This document shows, piece after piece, positions 34,401 through 42,064 of a DNA stretch of 64,000 bases. Within the stretch, counting starts at the first letter, position 1. Every line of letters begins with the position of its first letter. This DNA comes from an uncultured Maribacter sp. (GTDB lineage Bacteria > Bacteroidota > Bacteroidia > Flavobacteriales > Flavobacteriaceae): contig NZ_CANMDU010000001.1 in the NCBI RefSeq assembly GCF_947496775.1, forward strand, positions 806,001 through 870,000. The letters are read 5' to 3'. The translations under genes were made by a program, and so were the position numbers. The notes under the pieces were generated by a model. It saw only the letters and a list, made by a program, of their open reading frames with translations. It had not been told where the DNA came from and searched no databases.

Positions 34401-35841
34401 TTAACACTTTATTTACACGGTCTTCATCTTCCTGACCATGACGCATTAATTCTATATACAAATCGTCTCCAAAAGTTTCTTTCCACCAAACCAAAGCTTC
34501 TTCTGCTTGGTTTTCCCCAACATTTAAAACTTTACTAGGAACTTCACCATACAAATTCCCAGTTAATACAATAATATCCTCCTTGTACTGCTCAACTACT
34601 TTTTTATCTATCCTTGGAACATAATATTTACCATCTACAAAAGCAATAGAAGACATCTTTGCCAAATTGTGATACCCATTCTTGTTTTTAGCTATCATCA
34701 CAATTTGGTAGCCGTTATCTTTCTGAGTTTTGTCTTTATGATTTTCACAAACCTGAAATTCGCAACCCAATATTGGTGTAATTTCTTTTTCAGGAACAAA
34801 CTCATGCAAAGGCTCTTCTCCTTCTTCTAACCTATTTTCTTGCGTAGCTTCATATCGTATCTCATTGGCATCGTTCCTAGATTTTACACCTTTATTATGG
34901 TTTATTACTCCATTAACAAAATGGAATGCCCCCATCATATTTGCATGATCCGTCATAGCAACCGCTGGCATATTCATTTTTGCCGCAGCCTTAACCAAAT
35001 CTGGAACACTTATCGTAGATTGTAAAATAGAGAACTGCGTATGGTTATGTAAATGCGCAAATTCTGCGGTTTTTAAGGAGGCTAAATTTTGGTCAATTTC
35101 TTCTTGCGAAACTCCACCTGTATCTTTTTCCCATAAAGCATCTGCAATCTTTTTAGATGCTTTTTTTAGGTTGATATGCTTAAGGCCAATAAGTTGAATT
35201 TCTTGCGGATTGGCCACATTAAAATTCTTAAAATAATCTGGTTGTACATCTAACTGCTCAACTGTATACTGCTGCTTACGAATAAGCTCTAGAAAACAAC
35301 GCGTTGTTGCCTCTACATCGGCAGTAGCATTATGCGCTTCTCCAAAGGCCTCTCCAAATAAAAACTGATGTAATTCTGTCAGCGTTGGTAATTTAAATTT
35401 ACCACCACGACCTCCCGGTATTTGGCACAATTGGGCTGTATGTTCCGTACAAGTATCTAATACAGGTAATTCTTGCAAAGGGTTTTCTACACCTAAACGA
35501 TGGAATTCTGCCCCCATAATATTAACATCAAAACCAACATTTTGTCCAACCACAAATTTGGTTTTGGACATAGCAATATTGAATTTTTCCAAGACCTCCG
35601 CTAAAGAAATACCATCTTGCGCCGCCAATTCCGTTGAAATACCATGTATTTTTTCTGCATCATAAGGAATATTAAACCCATCTGGTTTTACCAAATAATC
35701 TTGACTCTCTACCAAACGACCCATATCATCATGCAACTGCCATGCTATTTGTATACAGCGAGGCCAGTTGTCTGTGTCCGTTATAGGAGCGTTCCAACGT
35801 TTAGGTAATCCGGTAGTTTCCGTATCAAAAATAAGGTACAT
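31408..35841 (-). CDS. dnaE: DNA polymerase III alpha subunit with fused N-terminal 3'-5' exonuclease
   Basis: The protein has 1477 residues, about 300 more than E. coli DnaE. Residues 1-200 are a DnaQ-type exonuclease: FDTETTGL (DxE motif) and HNATADVEAT (HxAxxD motif). The PHP domain starts at HLHNHTQFS (about 266). The polymerase palm has PDIDIDFDDEGRGRV (about 705, catalytic Asp residues) and GPGRGSAAGSAVAYC. An OB fold near the C-terminus includes ISFAGVITDVQHRVS. It is the replicative polymerase. Proofreading appears to be carried in the same chain, a layout usual in Flavobacteriia. It diverges from rpsP. Confidence 0.96.
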   Translation of the reverse strand: MYLIFDTETTGLPKRWNAPITDTDNWPRCIQIAWQLHDDMGRLVESQDYLVKPDGFNIPYDAEKIHGISTELAAQDGISLAEVLEKFNIAMSKTKFVVGQNVGFDVNIMGAEFHRLGVENPLQELPVLDTCTEHTAQLCQIPGGRGGKFKLPTLTELHQFLFGEAFGEAHNATADVEATTRCFLELIRKQQYTVEQLDVQPDYFKNFNVANPQEIQLIGLKHINLKKASKKIADALWEKDTGGVSQEEIDQNLASLKTAEFAHLHNHTQFSILQSTISVPDLVKAAAKMNMPAVAMTDHANMMGAFHFVNGVINHNKGVKSRNDANEIRYEATQENRLEEGEEPLHEFVPEKEITPILGCEFQVCENHKDKTQKDNGYQIVMIAKNKNGYHNLAKMSSIAFVDGKYYVPRIDKKVVEQYKEDIIVLTGNLYGEVPSKVLNVGENQAEEALVWWKETFGDDLYIELMRHGQEDEDRVNKVLIQFAKKHNVKLVATNNTYYAEKENAHAHDILLCVKDGEKQATPIGRGRGYRYGLPNQEYYFKSSEEMKELFKDIPEAIINIQEVVDKIETFTLARDVLLPAFDIPEEFQFEEDKLDGGKRGENKFLRHITYEGAKIRYGDITPEIDERLDFELQVIEKTGYPGYFLIVEDFIRAARKMDVSVGPGRGSAAGSAVAYCLWITNLDPIKYDLLFERFLNPDRVSMPDIDIDFDDEGRGRVMDYVIDKYGANQVAQIITYGTMAAKSSIRDTARALDLPLMDSDRMAKLIPNMSKLKKIIGVDEATLKKKFNSEELIKVNELLAISEGDGLESETLNQAYVLEGSVRNTGIHACGVIITPDDITKFVPVALAKDSDMYCTQFDNSVVEDAGLLKMDFLGLKTLTLIKDTVKIVKAKHGVELDPENFPLDDEKTYELFQRGETVGVFQYESPGMQKHMRSLKPTVFADLIAMNALYRPGPMEYIPSFIARKHGTEEIIYDLDACEEYLAETYGITVYQEQVMLLSQKLADFTKGEADVLRKAMGKKQKHVLDKMKPKFIKQASEKGHAEDKLEKIWKDWEAFAAYAFNKSHSTCYAWIAYQTAYCKAHYPAEYMAAVLSNNMNDIKQVTFFMEECKRMGLDVLGPDVNESYYKFAVNDAGAVRFGMGAVKGVGKGAVETIVENRKEEGPYRSVFDMAKRIDLRASNKKAFESLAVAGGFDSFGTTHRAQYFNTEGDGVTFLEKIIKSGSKYQENKNSSQMDMFGGMSEAEIPEPIIPPCEEWGTMEKLRREKEVVGIYISGHPLDDFKSEIKAFTNGTISCFTDLPSYVNREISFAGVITDVQHRVSKNGKGWAMFTMEDYMDSFEFRVFGEEYLKFRHFLMINSFAYVKIFVKDGWTNRDTGKKGDPRMQFNSFMLLQEVMETYAKKLTINLDVAQLKEENVKQLKDTISSFTGTHPLNFIVYEMEEKIKVNMSPRKQKVQITPELLAALEGQEVKYKIN

Positions 35842-35965
35842 AGAGCGTTTGGTTTCAGAAAAAATAAGTAGATAAAAATAGGCAAAGTTGCGGTTAATTT
35901 TACAGAAAAACGGAAGGAGTTATTAACTAGTTTTACAAAGCACGTTAAGAAATATACTAATATCA

Positions 35966-35995
35966 TTGTTCTTTTAATGAAATAAATTATATTTG
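35966..35995 (+). promoter_or_regulatory. rpsP promoter
   Basis: TTG (35966-35968) and TATATTTG (35988-35995) lie 19 bases apart, identical in spacing and -7 sequence to the tRNA-Asp promoter. The predicted start leaves a leader of about 60 bases before rpsP. Confidence 0.8.
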
Positions 35996-36038
35996 CACCC
36001 GCTTATAACTAAGCAAATTAAAAAAGAATTAATAACCA

Positions 36039-36053
36039 AGGGTCGGGCACCCT
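36039..36053 (+). promoter_or_regulatory. Candidate leader hairpin of rpsP
   Basis: AGGGT (36039-36043) and ACCCT (36049-36053) close a CGGGC loop 15 bases before the rpsP ATG. GC-rich structure in an otherwise AT-rich leader suggests a ribosomal-protein autoregulation site, though a single short stem is not strong proof. Confidence 0.4.
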
Positions 36054-36068
36054 ACAAATTAATGTGAT

Positions 36069-36587
36069 ATGCCAGTAAAAATTAGATTACAAAGACACGG
36101 TAAAAAAGGAAAACCATTCTATTGGGTTGTTGCTGCAGATGCAAGAGCAAAAAGAGATGGTAAATTCTTAGAAAAATTAGGAACATACAATCCTAATACA
36201 AATCCTGCAACAATTGACCTTAATATAGACGGTTCTGTACAATGGTTACAGAATGGTGCACAACCAACAGATACTGCTAGAGCAATTTTATCTCATAAAG
36301 GTGTTATGTTAAAAAATCACTTAGCTGGTGGTGTACGTAAAGGAGCTTTAACGGAAGAGCAAGCGGAAGAAAAATTTGCTGCCTGGTCTGCTGAAAAAGA
36401 AAAATCTAACGCTGCTAAAATAGGTGGAATAGATAAAATTAAAGCAGATGCTAAAGCAAAAGCATTAGCTGCTGAAAAAGAAGTAAATGAGAAGCGTGCT
36501 GCTGAAGCTGCCGCTGCTGCATTACCAGATGTAGAAGAAGCTGCTGCTGACTCGGAAGATGCTGCTGCATCTTCGGAAGAAGAATAG
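36069..36587 (+). CDS. rpsP: 30S ribosomal protein S16 with C-terminal extension
   Basis: The protein has 172 residues. The first 80 are typical S16: MPVKIRLQRHGKKGKPFYW, then ADARAKRDGKFLEKLGTYNP and LSHKGVMLKNH. E. coli S16 is only 82 residues. The rest is a Lys/Ala-rich linker and an Ala/Glu-rich acidic tail (PDVEEAAADSEDAAASSEEE), an extension seen in Bacteroidota. It is first in the rpsP-rimM unit, 12 bases before rimM, and its promoter is visible upstream. Confidence 0.97.
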   Translation: MPVKIRLQRHGKKGKPFYWVVAADARAKRDGKFLEKLGTYNPNTNPATIDLNIDGSVQWLQNGAQPTDTARAILSHKGVMLKNHLAGGVRKGALTEEQAEEKFAAWSAEKEKSNAAKIGGIDKIKADAKAKALAAEKEVNEKRAAEAAAAALPDVEEAAADSEDAAASSEEE

Positions 36588-36599
36588 ATATATCTGACG

Positions 36600-37127
36600 A
36601 TGCAAAAGGAAGAATGTTTCTACTTAGGCAAAATCGTCTCTAAATATAGTTTCAAAGGAGAGGTATTAGTTAAACTAGATACCGATGACCCAGAAACATA
36701 CGAAAAAATGGAATCAGTTTTTGTTTCTTTAGGAAATAATCTGGTTCCATTTTTTATTAACAAGTGTCGCTTACATAAATCGAATCTCTTACGTATTGAT
36801 TTTGAGGAGGTAAAAACAGAATCAGATGCAGACCGTATTATGGGGTCTAAACTATACCTTCCTTTATCTTTTTTACCAGAACTTACGGGAACGCAATTTT
36901 ACTACCACGAAATAATAGGTTTTACGGTTATAGATGATGTACACGGAAATATTGGCACTATAAAAGGAGTAAATGATACCACCTCACAGGCTTTATTTGA
37001 AATTGAAAAAGAAGATAAAGAAATACTTATCCCAGTTAGAGATGAACTTATCACTAAACTAGATAGAGAAGAAAAAACTATCTATGTTTCTACCCCAGAA
37101 GGGTTAATAGATTTATACTTGGAATAA
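36600..37127 (+). CDS. rimM: Ribosome maturation factor RimM
   Basis: The 175-residue protein has the N-terminal beta-barrel (YLGKIVSKYSFKGEVLVKLD) and the PRC-barrel domain (FYYHEIIGFTVIDD, then EILIPVRDELI). It helps process the 16S rRNA 3' domain around S19 during 30S assembly. Normal length and classic position after rpsP; trmD is not next here, as the gene after it is a broken four-helix-bundle gene. Confidence 0.95.
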   Translation: MQKEECFYLGKIVSKYSFKGEVLVKLDTDDPETYEKMESVFVSLGNNLVPFFINKCRLHKSNLLRIDFEEVKTESDADRIMGSKLYLPLSFLPELTGTQFYYHEIIGFTVIDDVHGNIGTIKGVNDTTSQALFEIEKEDKEILIPVRDELITKLDREEKTIYVSTPEGLIDLYLE

Positions 37128-37148
37128 GAAAATCCAAATAAAAAATTC

Positions 37149-37159
37149 CAAATTCCAAA
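37149..37159 (+). repeat. Left inverted repeat flanking the broken four-helix-bundle gene
   Basis: CAAATTCCAAA, within a run of ATTCC repeats just before the ATG at 37162, is the exact reverse complement of 37505-37515 on the far side of the gene. Confidence 0.55.
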
Positions 37160-37161
37160 AA

Positions 37162-37495
37162 ATGGACACTAAAAAAGTTTATGATTTAGAAGAAAGAACT
37201 TTTTTATTTGCTAAGTCTTGCAGACTTTTGGTAAAACAACTACCCAAAACTATTTCTAATATAGAAGATGGAAAACAACTCGTTAAATCTTCTGGCTCCG
37301 TAGGCGCTAATTATATTGAAGCAAACGAAAAATTAGGAGAAAAAGATTTTAAAAATCGCCAGAAAAGAAGCCAAAGAATCTAAATATTGACTAAACTTAC
37401 TAGAAGCTATAAATACTAATACCGATATAAAAGCATTAATGCAGGAAGCAGAAGAATTAAGAAAAATACTATCTGCCATAATCAATAAAACGTAA
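37162..37495 (+). pseudogene. Four helix bundle protein (23S rRNA intervening-sequence type), broken
   Basis: The intact start MDTKKVYDLEERTFLFAKSC and GSVGANYIEANEKLGEKDF match the four-helix-bundle family often linked to 23S rRNA intervening sequences. After KDFK the frame shifts: the next family residues (KIARKEAKESKY) continue one frame over, then a TGA stands where family members have TGG (Trp), and LNLLEAINTNTDIKALMQEA and a final KT-stop at 37495 complete it. So one frameshift plus one nonsense change have killed it. It sits between rimM and trmN6 and is bracketed by an inverted repeat. Confidence 0.85.
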
Positions 37496-37504
37496 TCCAA
37501 TATG

Positions 37505-37515
37505 TTTGGAATTTG
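37505..37515 (-). repeat. Right inverted repeat flanking the broken four-helix-bundle gene
   Basis: TTTGGAATTTG on the plus strand is the reverse complement of 37149-37159. AAAATCC-like bases also occur further out on both sides, so the element may be longer and imperfect. Confidence 0.55.
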
Positions 37516-37539
37516 TTTTTTAATTTTTTGGGATTTTAT

Positions 37540-38274
37540 ATGAATAAGCCGTTCTCATTTAAACAATTTACAATTAAACAGGATCGCTGCGCCATGAAAA
37601 TTGGAACGGATGGCGTACTCTTAGGTGCCTGGACTAGTGTAACCCATAATTCTTATTCTATCTTAGATATAGGAGCAGGGACTGGTATTATTTCCCTTAT
37701 GCTAGCACAACGCAGTGCTGCCGAAAATATAGAAGCCATAGAATTAGATGGTGATGCTTTTGAACAATGCACAGAGAATTTTGAAAACTCCCCCTGGAGA
37801 GACCGCCTTTTCTGTTTTCATGCTGGTTTCGATGAGTTTGTAGATGAATATACGGAAGAAGAACCAGACGAATTTGAGTTGTACAATGTCATAGTTTCCA
37901 ACCCTCCGTTCTACACAGAAGAAGTAACTAGCGGAAATAATGCCAGAGATACCGCCAGACAAAATACCTCTTTACCTTTTAATGAGTTAATAGAAGGCGC
38001 CTCTAAATTACTAACAAAAGACGGTTCTTTTTCTACGATTATACCTTTTAAAGAAGAAAAAAATTTTCTTAATATTGCTAAAACAAATGGTTTGTTTCCT
38101 TCTAGAATTACAAGAGTTAAAGGCAACCCAACTAGTGAAATAAAAAGAAGCCTTTTAGAATTTACTTTTTCCAAAACTGAAACTTTTATAAACGAACTAA
38201 TTATAGAAAAGGAAAGACACCAGTATACGGATTCATACAAGGAGTTAACCAAAGATTTTTATTTAAAAATGTAA
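37540..38274 (+). CDS. trmN6: tRNA1(Val) (adenine37-N6)-methyltransferase
   Basis: The protein has 244 residues from the ATG at 37540. The frame extends 9 codons upstream into the flanking repeat, but MNKPFSFKQFTIKQD is the family start. The SAM-binding motif ILDIGAGTGIISLML, the acidic IEAIELDGDAF and the catalytic VSNPPFY (NPPF/Y) of N6-adenine methylases are clear. It modifies A37 of tRNA-Val (YfiC). It stands alone between the pseudogene and the acyl-CoA dehydrogenase gene. Confidence 0.9.
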   Translation: MNKPFSFKQFTIKQDRCAMKIGTDGVLLGAWTSVTHNSYSILDIGAGTGIISLMLAQRSAAENIEAIELDGDAFEQCTENFENSPWRDRLFCFHAGFDEFVDEYTEEEPDEFELYNVIVSNPPFYTEEVTSGNNARDTARQNTSLPFNELIEGASKLLTKDGSFSTIIPFKEEKNFLNIAKTNGLFPSRITRVKGNPTSEIKRSLLEFTFSKTETFINELIIEKERHQYTDSYKELTKDFYLKM

Positions 38275-38284
38275 CTCCATGTGA

Positions 38285-38315
38285 TTGTAATGTTATATTT
38301 CTTTACATATCTTTG
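38285..38315 (+). promoter_or_regulatory. Promoter of the acyl-CoA dehydrogenase gene
   Basis: TTG (38285-38287) and TATCTTTG (38308-38315) are 20 bases apart, matching the Bacteroidota promoter form, 17 bases before the ATG. Confidence 0.6.
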
Positions 38316-38332
38316 AGAGAAATCCATGCATT

Positions 38333-39511
38333 ATGAAACCCGATTTATTTGAAGCTCCCGACTATTATAATTTAAACGATTTACTTACCGAAGAACATAT
38401 TTTGGTTCGTGATGCGGCCCGGAAATGGGTAAAAAGAGATATATCTCCTATCATAGAAGAATATGCGCAAAAGGCCGAGTTTCCAAATCAAATAATAAAA
38501 GGGTTGGCTGAAGTGGGTGCCTTTGGCCCATACATTCCTATGGAATATGGTGGTGCTGGTTTAGACCAAATAAGCTATGGTTTAATAATGCAAGAAATTG
38601 AACGTGGCGATAGTGGCGTTCGCTCTACAGCTTCTGTACAATCTTCCTTAGTAATGTATCCTATTTACGCTTATGGAAACGAAAAACAACGAAAAAAATA
38701 CTTACCCAAATTAGCTACAGGAGAAATGATGGGGTGTTTTGGTTTAACCGAACCAAACCATGGCTCTAACCCAAGTGGTATGGAAACAAAGTTTAAGGAT
38801 ATGGGAGACCATTATCTTTTAAATGGAGCCAAACTTTGGATATCTAATTCTCCTTTTGCGGATATTGCTGTGGTATGGGCTAAGAATGAAGAAGGCAGAA
38901 TACATGGCCTTATTGTAGAGCGCGGGATGGAAGGTTTTACAACCCCAACTACACACAACAAATGGTCGTTACGTGCATCTGCTACAGGGGAGTTAATTTT
39001 TGACAATGTACGGGTTCCCAAAGAAAATCTACTCCCAAATAAATCGGGTTTAGGAGCTCCATTGGGATGTTTAGATTCCGCTCGCTATGGTATTGCCTGG
39101 GGTGCTATTGGAGCGGCTATGGATTGTTATGATACTGCTTTACGCTATGCCAAAGAACGTATCCAATTTGGAAAACCTATTGCGGCTACTCAATTGCAGC
39201 AAAAAAAACTTGCCGAAATGATTACCGAAATCACCAAATCGCAATTACTTGCTTTTAGACTAGGACAACTAAAAAATGAAAACAAAGCCACCTCTGCGCA
39301 AATATCTATGGCTAAGCGTAATAATGTAGATATGGCTATTAAAATAGCAAGAGAGGCAAGACAAGTGTTAGGAGGTATGGGTATAACAGGAGAATACAGT
39401 ATTATGCGCCACATGATGAACCTTGAAAGTGTTATTACTTACGAAGGTACGCATGACATACATTTGTTAATTACTGGAGCAGATATAACCGGCCTATCTG
39501 CATTTAAATAG
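38333..39511 (+). CDS. gcdH: Acyl-CoA dehydrogenase, glutaryl-CoA dehydrogenase-like
   Basis: The protein has 392 residues. The flavin-binding signatures GCFGLTEPNHGSNPSGM and WISNSPFADIAVVWA, plus RIQFGKPIAATQLQQ and QVLGGMGITGEYSIMRHMMN, are all present. The catalytic base lies in TYEGTHDIH, and this motif together with the ending ITGLSAFK is closest to glutaryl-CoA dehydrogenase (lysine/tryptophan breakdown, oxidising and decarboxylating glutaryl-CoA to crotonyl-CoA). It transfers electrons to ETF. It has its own promoter and terminator. Confidence 0.88.
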   Translation: MKPDLFEAPDYYNLNDLLTEEHILVRDAARKWVKRDISPIIEEYAQKAEFPNQIIKGLAEVGAFGPYIPMEYGGAGLDQISYGLIMQEIERGDSGVRSTASVQSSLVMYPIYAYGNEKQRKKYLPKLATGEMMGCFGLTEPNHGSNPSGMETKFKDMGDHYLLNGAKLWISNSPFADIAVVWAKNEEGRIHGLIVERGMEGFTTPTTHNKWSLRASATGELIFDNVRVPKENLLPNKSGLGAPLGCLDSARYGIAWGAIGAAMDCYDTALRYAKERIQFGKPIAATQLQQKKLAEMITEITKSQLLAFRLGQLKNENKATSAQISMAKRNNVDMAIKIAREARQVLGGMGITGEYSIMRHMMNLESVITYEGTHDIHLLITGADITGLSAFK

Positions 39512-39655
39512 ATTAACTTTAGTTATTTAAATCTAAAATATCTAATAAAGTTAACTTAAACCTCATCGTATATTAACATACTACGAGTGCCTTACCATTA
39601 CTTTTGCATTGTCCTATTTTTGGGAAACGTTCCTATATTTTGAGTTAGTTAGTTT

Positions 39656-39688
39656 AAACCGATGGAAACGTCGGTTTTTCTTTTTTTA
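39656..39688 (+). terminator. Rho-independent terminator after gcdH
   Basis: A 7-bp stem AAACCGA / TCGGTTT (39656-39662, 39671-39677) around TGGAAACG is followed by TTCTTTTTTT on the plus strand. It lies at the junction with the convergent GH1 gene. Confidence 0.72.
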
Positions 39689-41044
39689 AGTAGATGTTAT
39701 AAGGCGGCTATACCAAAAACCAGAATCTTTTATTCTTCTTTTTTGTGTTTTAAAATCCACATGTACAAGGCCAAATCTTGGATAATAACCTTCCGCCCAT
39801 TCAAAATTATCCGTGAATGTCCAAACAAAATAACCATCTACTTTAAATCCCTTTCCTCTTGCTCTTTTAACTTCCTTTACACAATCTTCTAAATACGCCT
39901 TACGATCTTCATCTTTAATTTTATTATCTATAACAGCATCAGTAAAAGCAGCTCCATTTTCCGTAATAATTACTTTTTTTACGTTAGGGTAAGAATTAAA
40001 ATGAACAATCATATTGTACAAACTAGGAGGGTATACTTCCCAATCCATCAAAGTTTTTTTAACATTTCTTTTTGACGCCTTTATTATTTTTGCCCTTAAA
40101 TATGGTACTAAAAAGCTATGTTTTACAACCTCTCTAGTATAATTTTGAACTCCAATAAAATCGAAATCAAAAACACTATTCTCCTTATCTTCTGGCTCTA
40201 AAAACTTTAAAATCCTTTTTAAAACAGGTACATCTTGTAACGGATACCCCATTCCTAAAGACGGTTCTATAAATAGCCTATTCAGTATTGCATCTGCTTT
40301 TTTAGCGGCAACAATGTCTTTCTTTTTAGTACTATAAGGAGTTATTTGAGAACAAGAAAAGGTTGTTCCAATATTAGCATTGTTAACTAAACTCCTAAGT
40401 ACCCTTCCTCCTATTGCTTGGCATAAAACGGCATGATGAACTGCAGGTAAAAATTGTTTTAAGCCTTTTTTCCCTGGCGCATGAACTCCCAGAAAGTAAC
40501 CAGCTCCGGTAAAAACCATTGGTTCATTTAAAACCATCCAGTTTTTTACACGATCACCAAAACTAATAGCACATACCGTAACATACTCTTTAAACCATTC
40601 TAAAATTTTTCTATTTACCCAGCCACCTTGTTCTTCTAAAACTTGTGGTAAATCCCAATGATAAAGAGTTACCCATGGCGTAATATCACATTTCAGGCAA
40701 AAATTAATTACATCATTATAAAACTGTATTCCCTTTTCATTAATCTTACCCACTCCATTTGGTAGTATCCTAGTCCAAGAAATTGAGAATCTAAAATTCT
40801 GAATTCCCATAGATTTCATTAAAAGAATATCTTCTTTATATCTATGATAAAAATCGCAACTTATATTTCCATTTTGATTTTGATAAATATTACCCTTTTT
40901 CAAAGAAAACGCATCCCATATAGATTTACCTTTATTATGTTTATCATAAGCTCCTTCAATTTGGTGAGCAGCTGTAGCGACTCCCCAAACAAAATTTTCT
41001 CCAAAATCTTTAGCACATAATTTACTGGAATTCCCTTTAGGCAT
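39686..41044 (-). CDS. Glycoside hydrolase family 1 (beta-glucosidase type)
   Basis: The protein has 452 residues, normal for GH1, with no signal peptide (cytoplasmic). FVWGVATAAHQIEGAY opens it, LYHWDLPQVLEE follows, MVLNEPM carries the acid/base Glu, and VIITENGAAF carries the nucleophile Glu, so both catalytic residues are intact. It retains configuration and removes a terminal beta-linked glucose or related sugar. It lies 7 bases after a glycosyltransferase-like gene and may process the glycan or glycolipid that protein makes, rather than act on imported sugar. Confidence 0.93.
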   Translation of the reverse strand: MPKGNSSKLCAKDFGENFVWGVATAAHQIEGAYDKHNKGKSIWDAFSLKKGNIYQNQNGNISCDFYHRYKEDILLMKSMGIQNFRFSISWTRILPNGVGKINEKGIQFYNDVINFCLKCDITPWVTLYHWDLPQVLEEQGGWVNRKILEWFKEYVTVCAISFGDRVKNWMVLNEPMVFTGAGYFLGVHAPGKKGLKQFLPAVHHAVLCQAIGGRVLRSLVNNANIGTTFSCSQITPYSTKKKDIVAAKKADAILNRLFIEPSLGMGYPLQDVPVLKRILKFLEPEDKENSVFDFDFIGVQNYTREVVKHSFLVPYLRAKIIKASKRNVKKTLMDWEVYPPSLYNMIVHFNSYPNVKKVIITENGAAFTDAVIDNKIKDEDRKAYLEDCVKEVKRARGKGFKVDGYFVWTFTDNFEWAEGYYPRFGLVHVDFKTQKRRIKDSGFWYSRLITST

Positions 41045-41051
41045 ATATTCT

Positions 41052-42047
41052 CTATACTGTCATTGCTTCTTGAAGCAATTTATTAATTATTACATCTGTA
41101 ACTTCAGGGTAGTCTACCTCTATAATTTTACTAGAATCTACCCAAGAATTCATTTTATCTAAATGTTTTTCTTTAAAAGATTTTAATGTAGGTACCCCCA
41201 TATCTTTAAGTGCTGCTCTATTACACTGTTGCTCGTATTGTCCTTTCATAGGAACAACTAGGAGTTTTTTCTTTAAGTAAAGGGCTTCTGCTGGAGTTTC
41301 GAACCCTGCTCCACATAAAATCCCTTTACTACTAGCCATACTATGTACGAAAGCCTCATTAGTAATAGGCACAATAGATATGTTATCCTTGTAGTAAGGA
41401 GTTTTATTATGTTTTGAAAATACCTGCCAATTAACGTGCTTAATTTTAGATAGTACTTTTACTATTTTTTCATCGCTATAAGAAGGTAAATAAACAGTAT
41501 AGTGATTCCCTTTAGTTACTTTTAAATTGCGTATATCTTTTCTAATTATTGGGGTAAAAATATTTTCTTCATAAGCTTTAAAATGAAGCCCGTATTGATG
41601 GGTAGTAGGAGCATAATTTTTAAGTATCATCTTTCCTAACAAATCCTTTTTCTTGGGTTTTGGAGCATTAGAAGATAATACCGCTGCCTGATGACTAAAA
41701 CTAAAACACTTCTTATTTTTAAGCTTACAAGCCCAAGCCGATACTGGCTCAAAATCATTAATAACAATATCGTAATCCTCAATAGGAATGCTTCTTATTT
41801 CTTTTTGCAAACGGGCAGTATTTGCTTTTAAATAAGTGCGCCACATATTTACACCTCCCTTTTTTCCAAAAATAAAACTTAGTCCTTTTAACTGATATTT
41901 TATGTTATGCGGAATATTAATATCGGCCTGAGTACCACTAACTAAAATATCTAAATTTACATTTTTATTTTGCAAGGCAGGAATAACGTCCCTTGCCCTA
42001 CTTAAATGCCCATTGCCTGTTCCTTGAATAGCATATAATACCCTCAT
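41052..42047 (-). CDS. Glycosyltransferase family protein (MurG-like fold)
   Basis: The protein has 331 residues. The N-terminal YAIQGTGNGHLSRARDVIPA has the glycine-rich loop of GT-B enzymes, and the C-terminal half has GILCGAGFETPAEALYLKK and VVPMKGQYEQQCNRAALKDM, which correspond to the nucleotide-sugar site in MurG/UGT-like proteins (MJ1255-type family). No signal peptide. It lies 17 bases after an LpxH-like gene and 7 before GH1. It may act on a lipid acceptor, but that is inferred from context. Confidence 0.75.
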   Translation of the reverse strand: MRVLYAIQGTGNGHLSRARDVIPALQNKNVNLDILVSGTQADINIPHNIKYQLKGLSFIFGKKGGVNMWRTYLKANTARLQKEIRSIPIEDYDIVINDFEPVSAWACKLKNKKCFSFSHQAAVLSSNAPKPKKKDLLGKMILKNYAPTTHQYGLHFKAYEENIFTPIIRKDIRNLKVTKGNHYTVYLPSYSDEKIVKVLSKIKHVNWQVFSKHNKTPYYKDNISIVPITNEAFVHSMASSKGILCGAGFETPAEALYLKKKLLVVPMKGQYEQQCNRAALKDMGVPTLKSFKEKHLDKMNSWVDSSKIIEVDYPEVTDVIINKLLQEAMTV

Positions 42048-42064
42048 TATAATATATTATAATC

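Noticed and set aside
35781-35966. 61-residue minus-strand frame upstream of dnaE
   Set aside because: It overlaps the clear DnaE start MYLIFDTETTGL in another frame and has no recognisable features.
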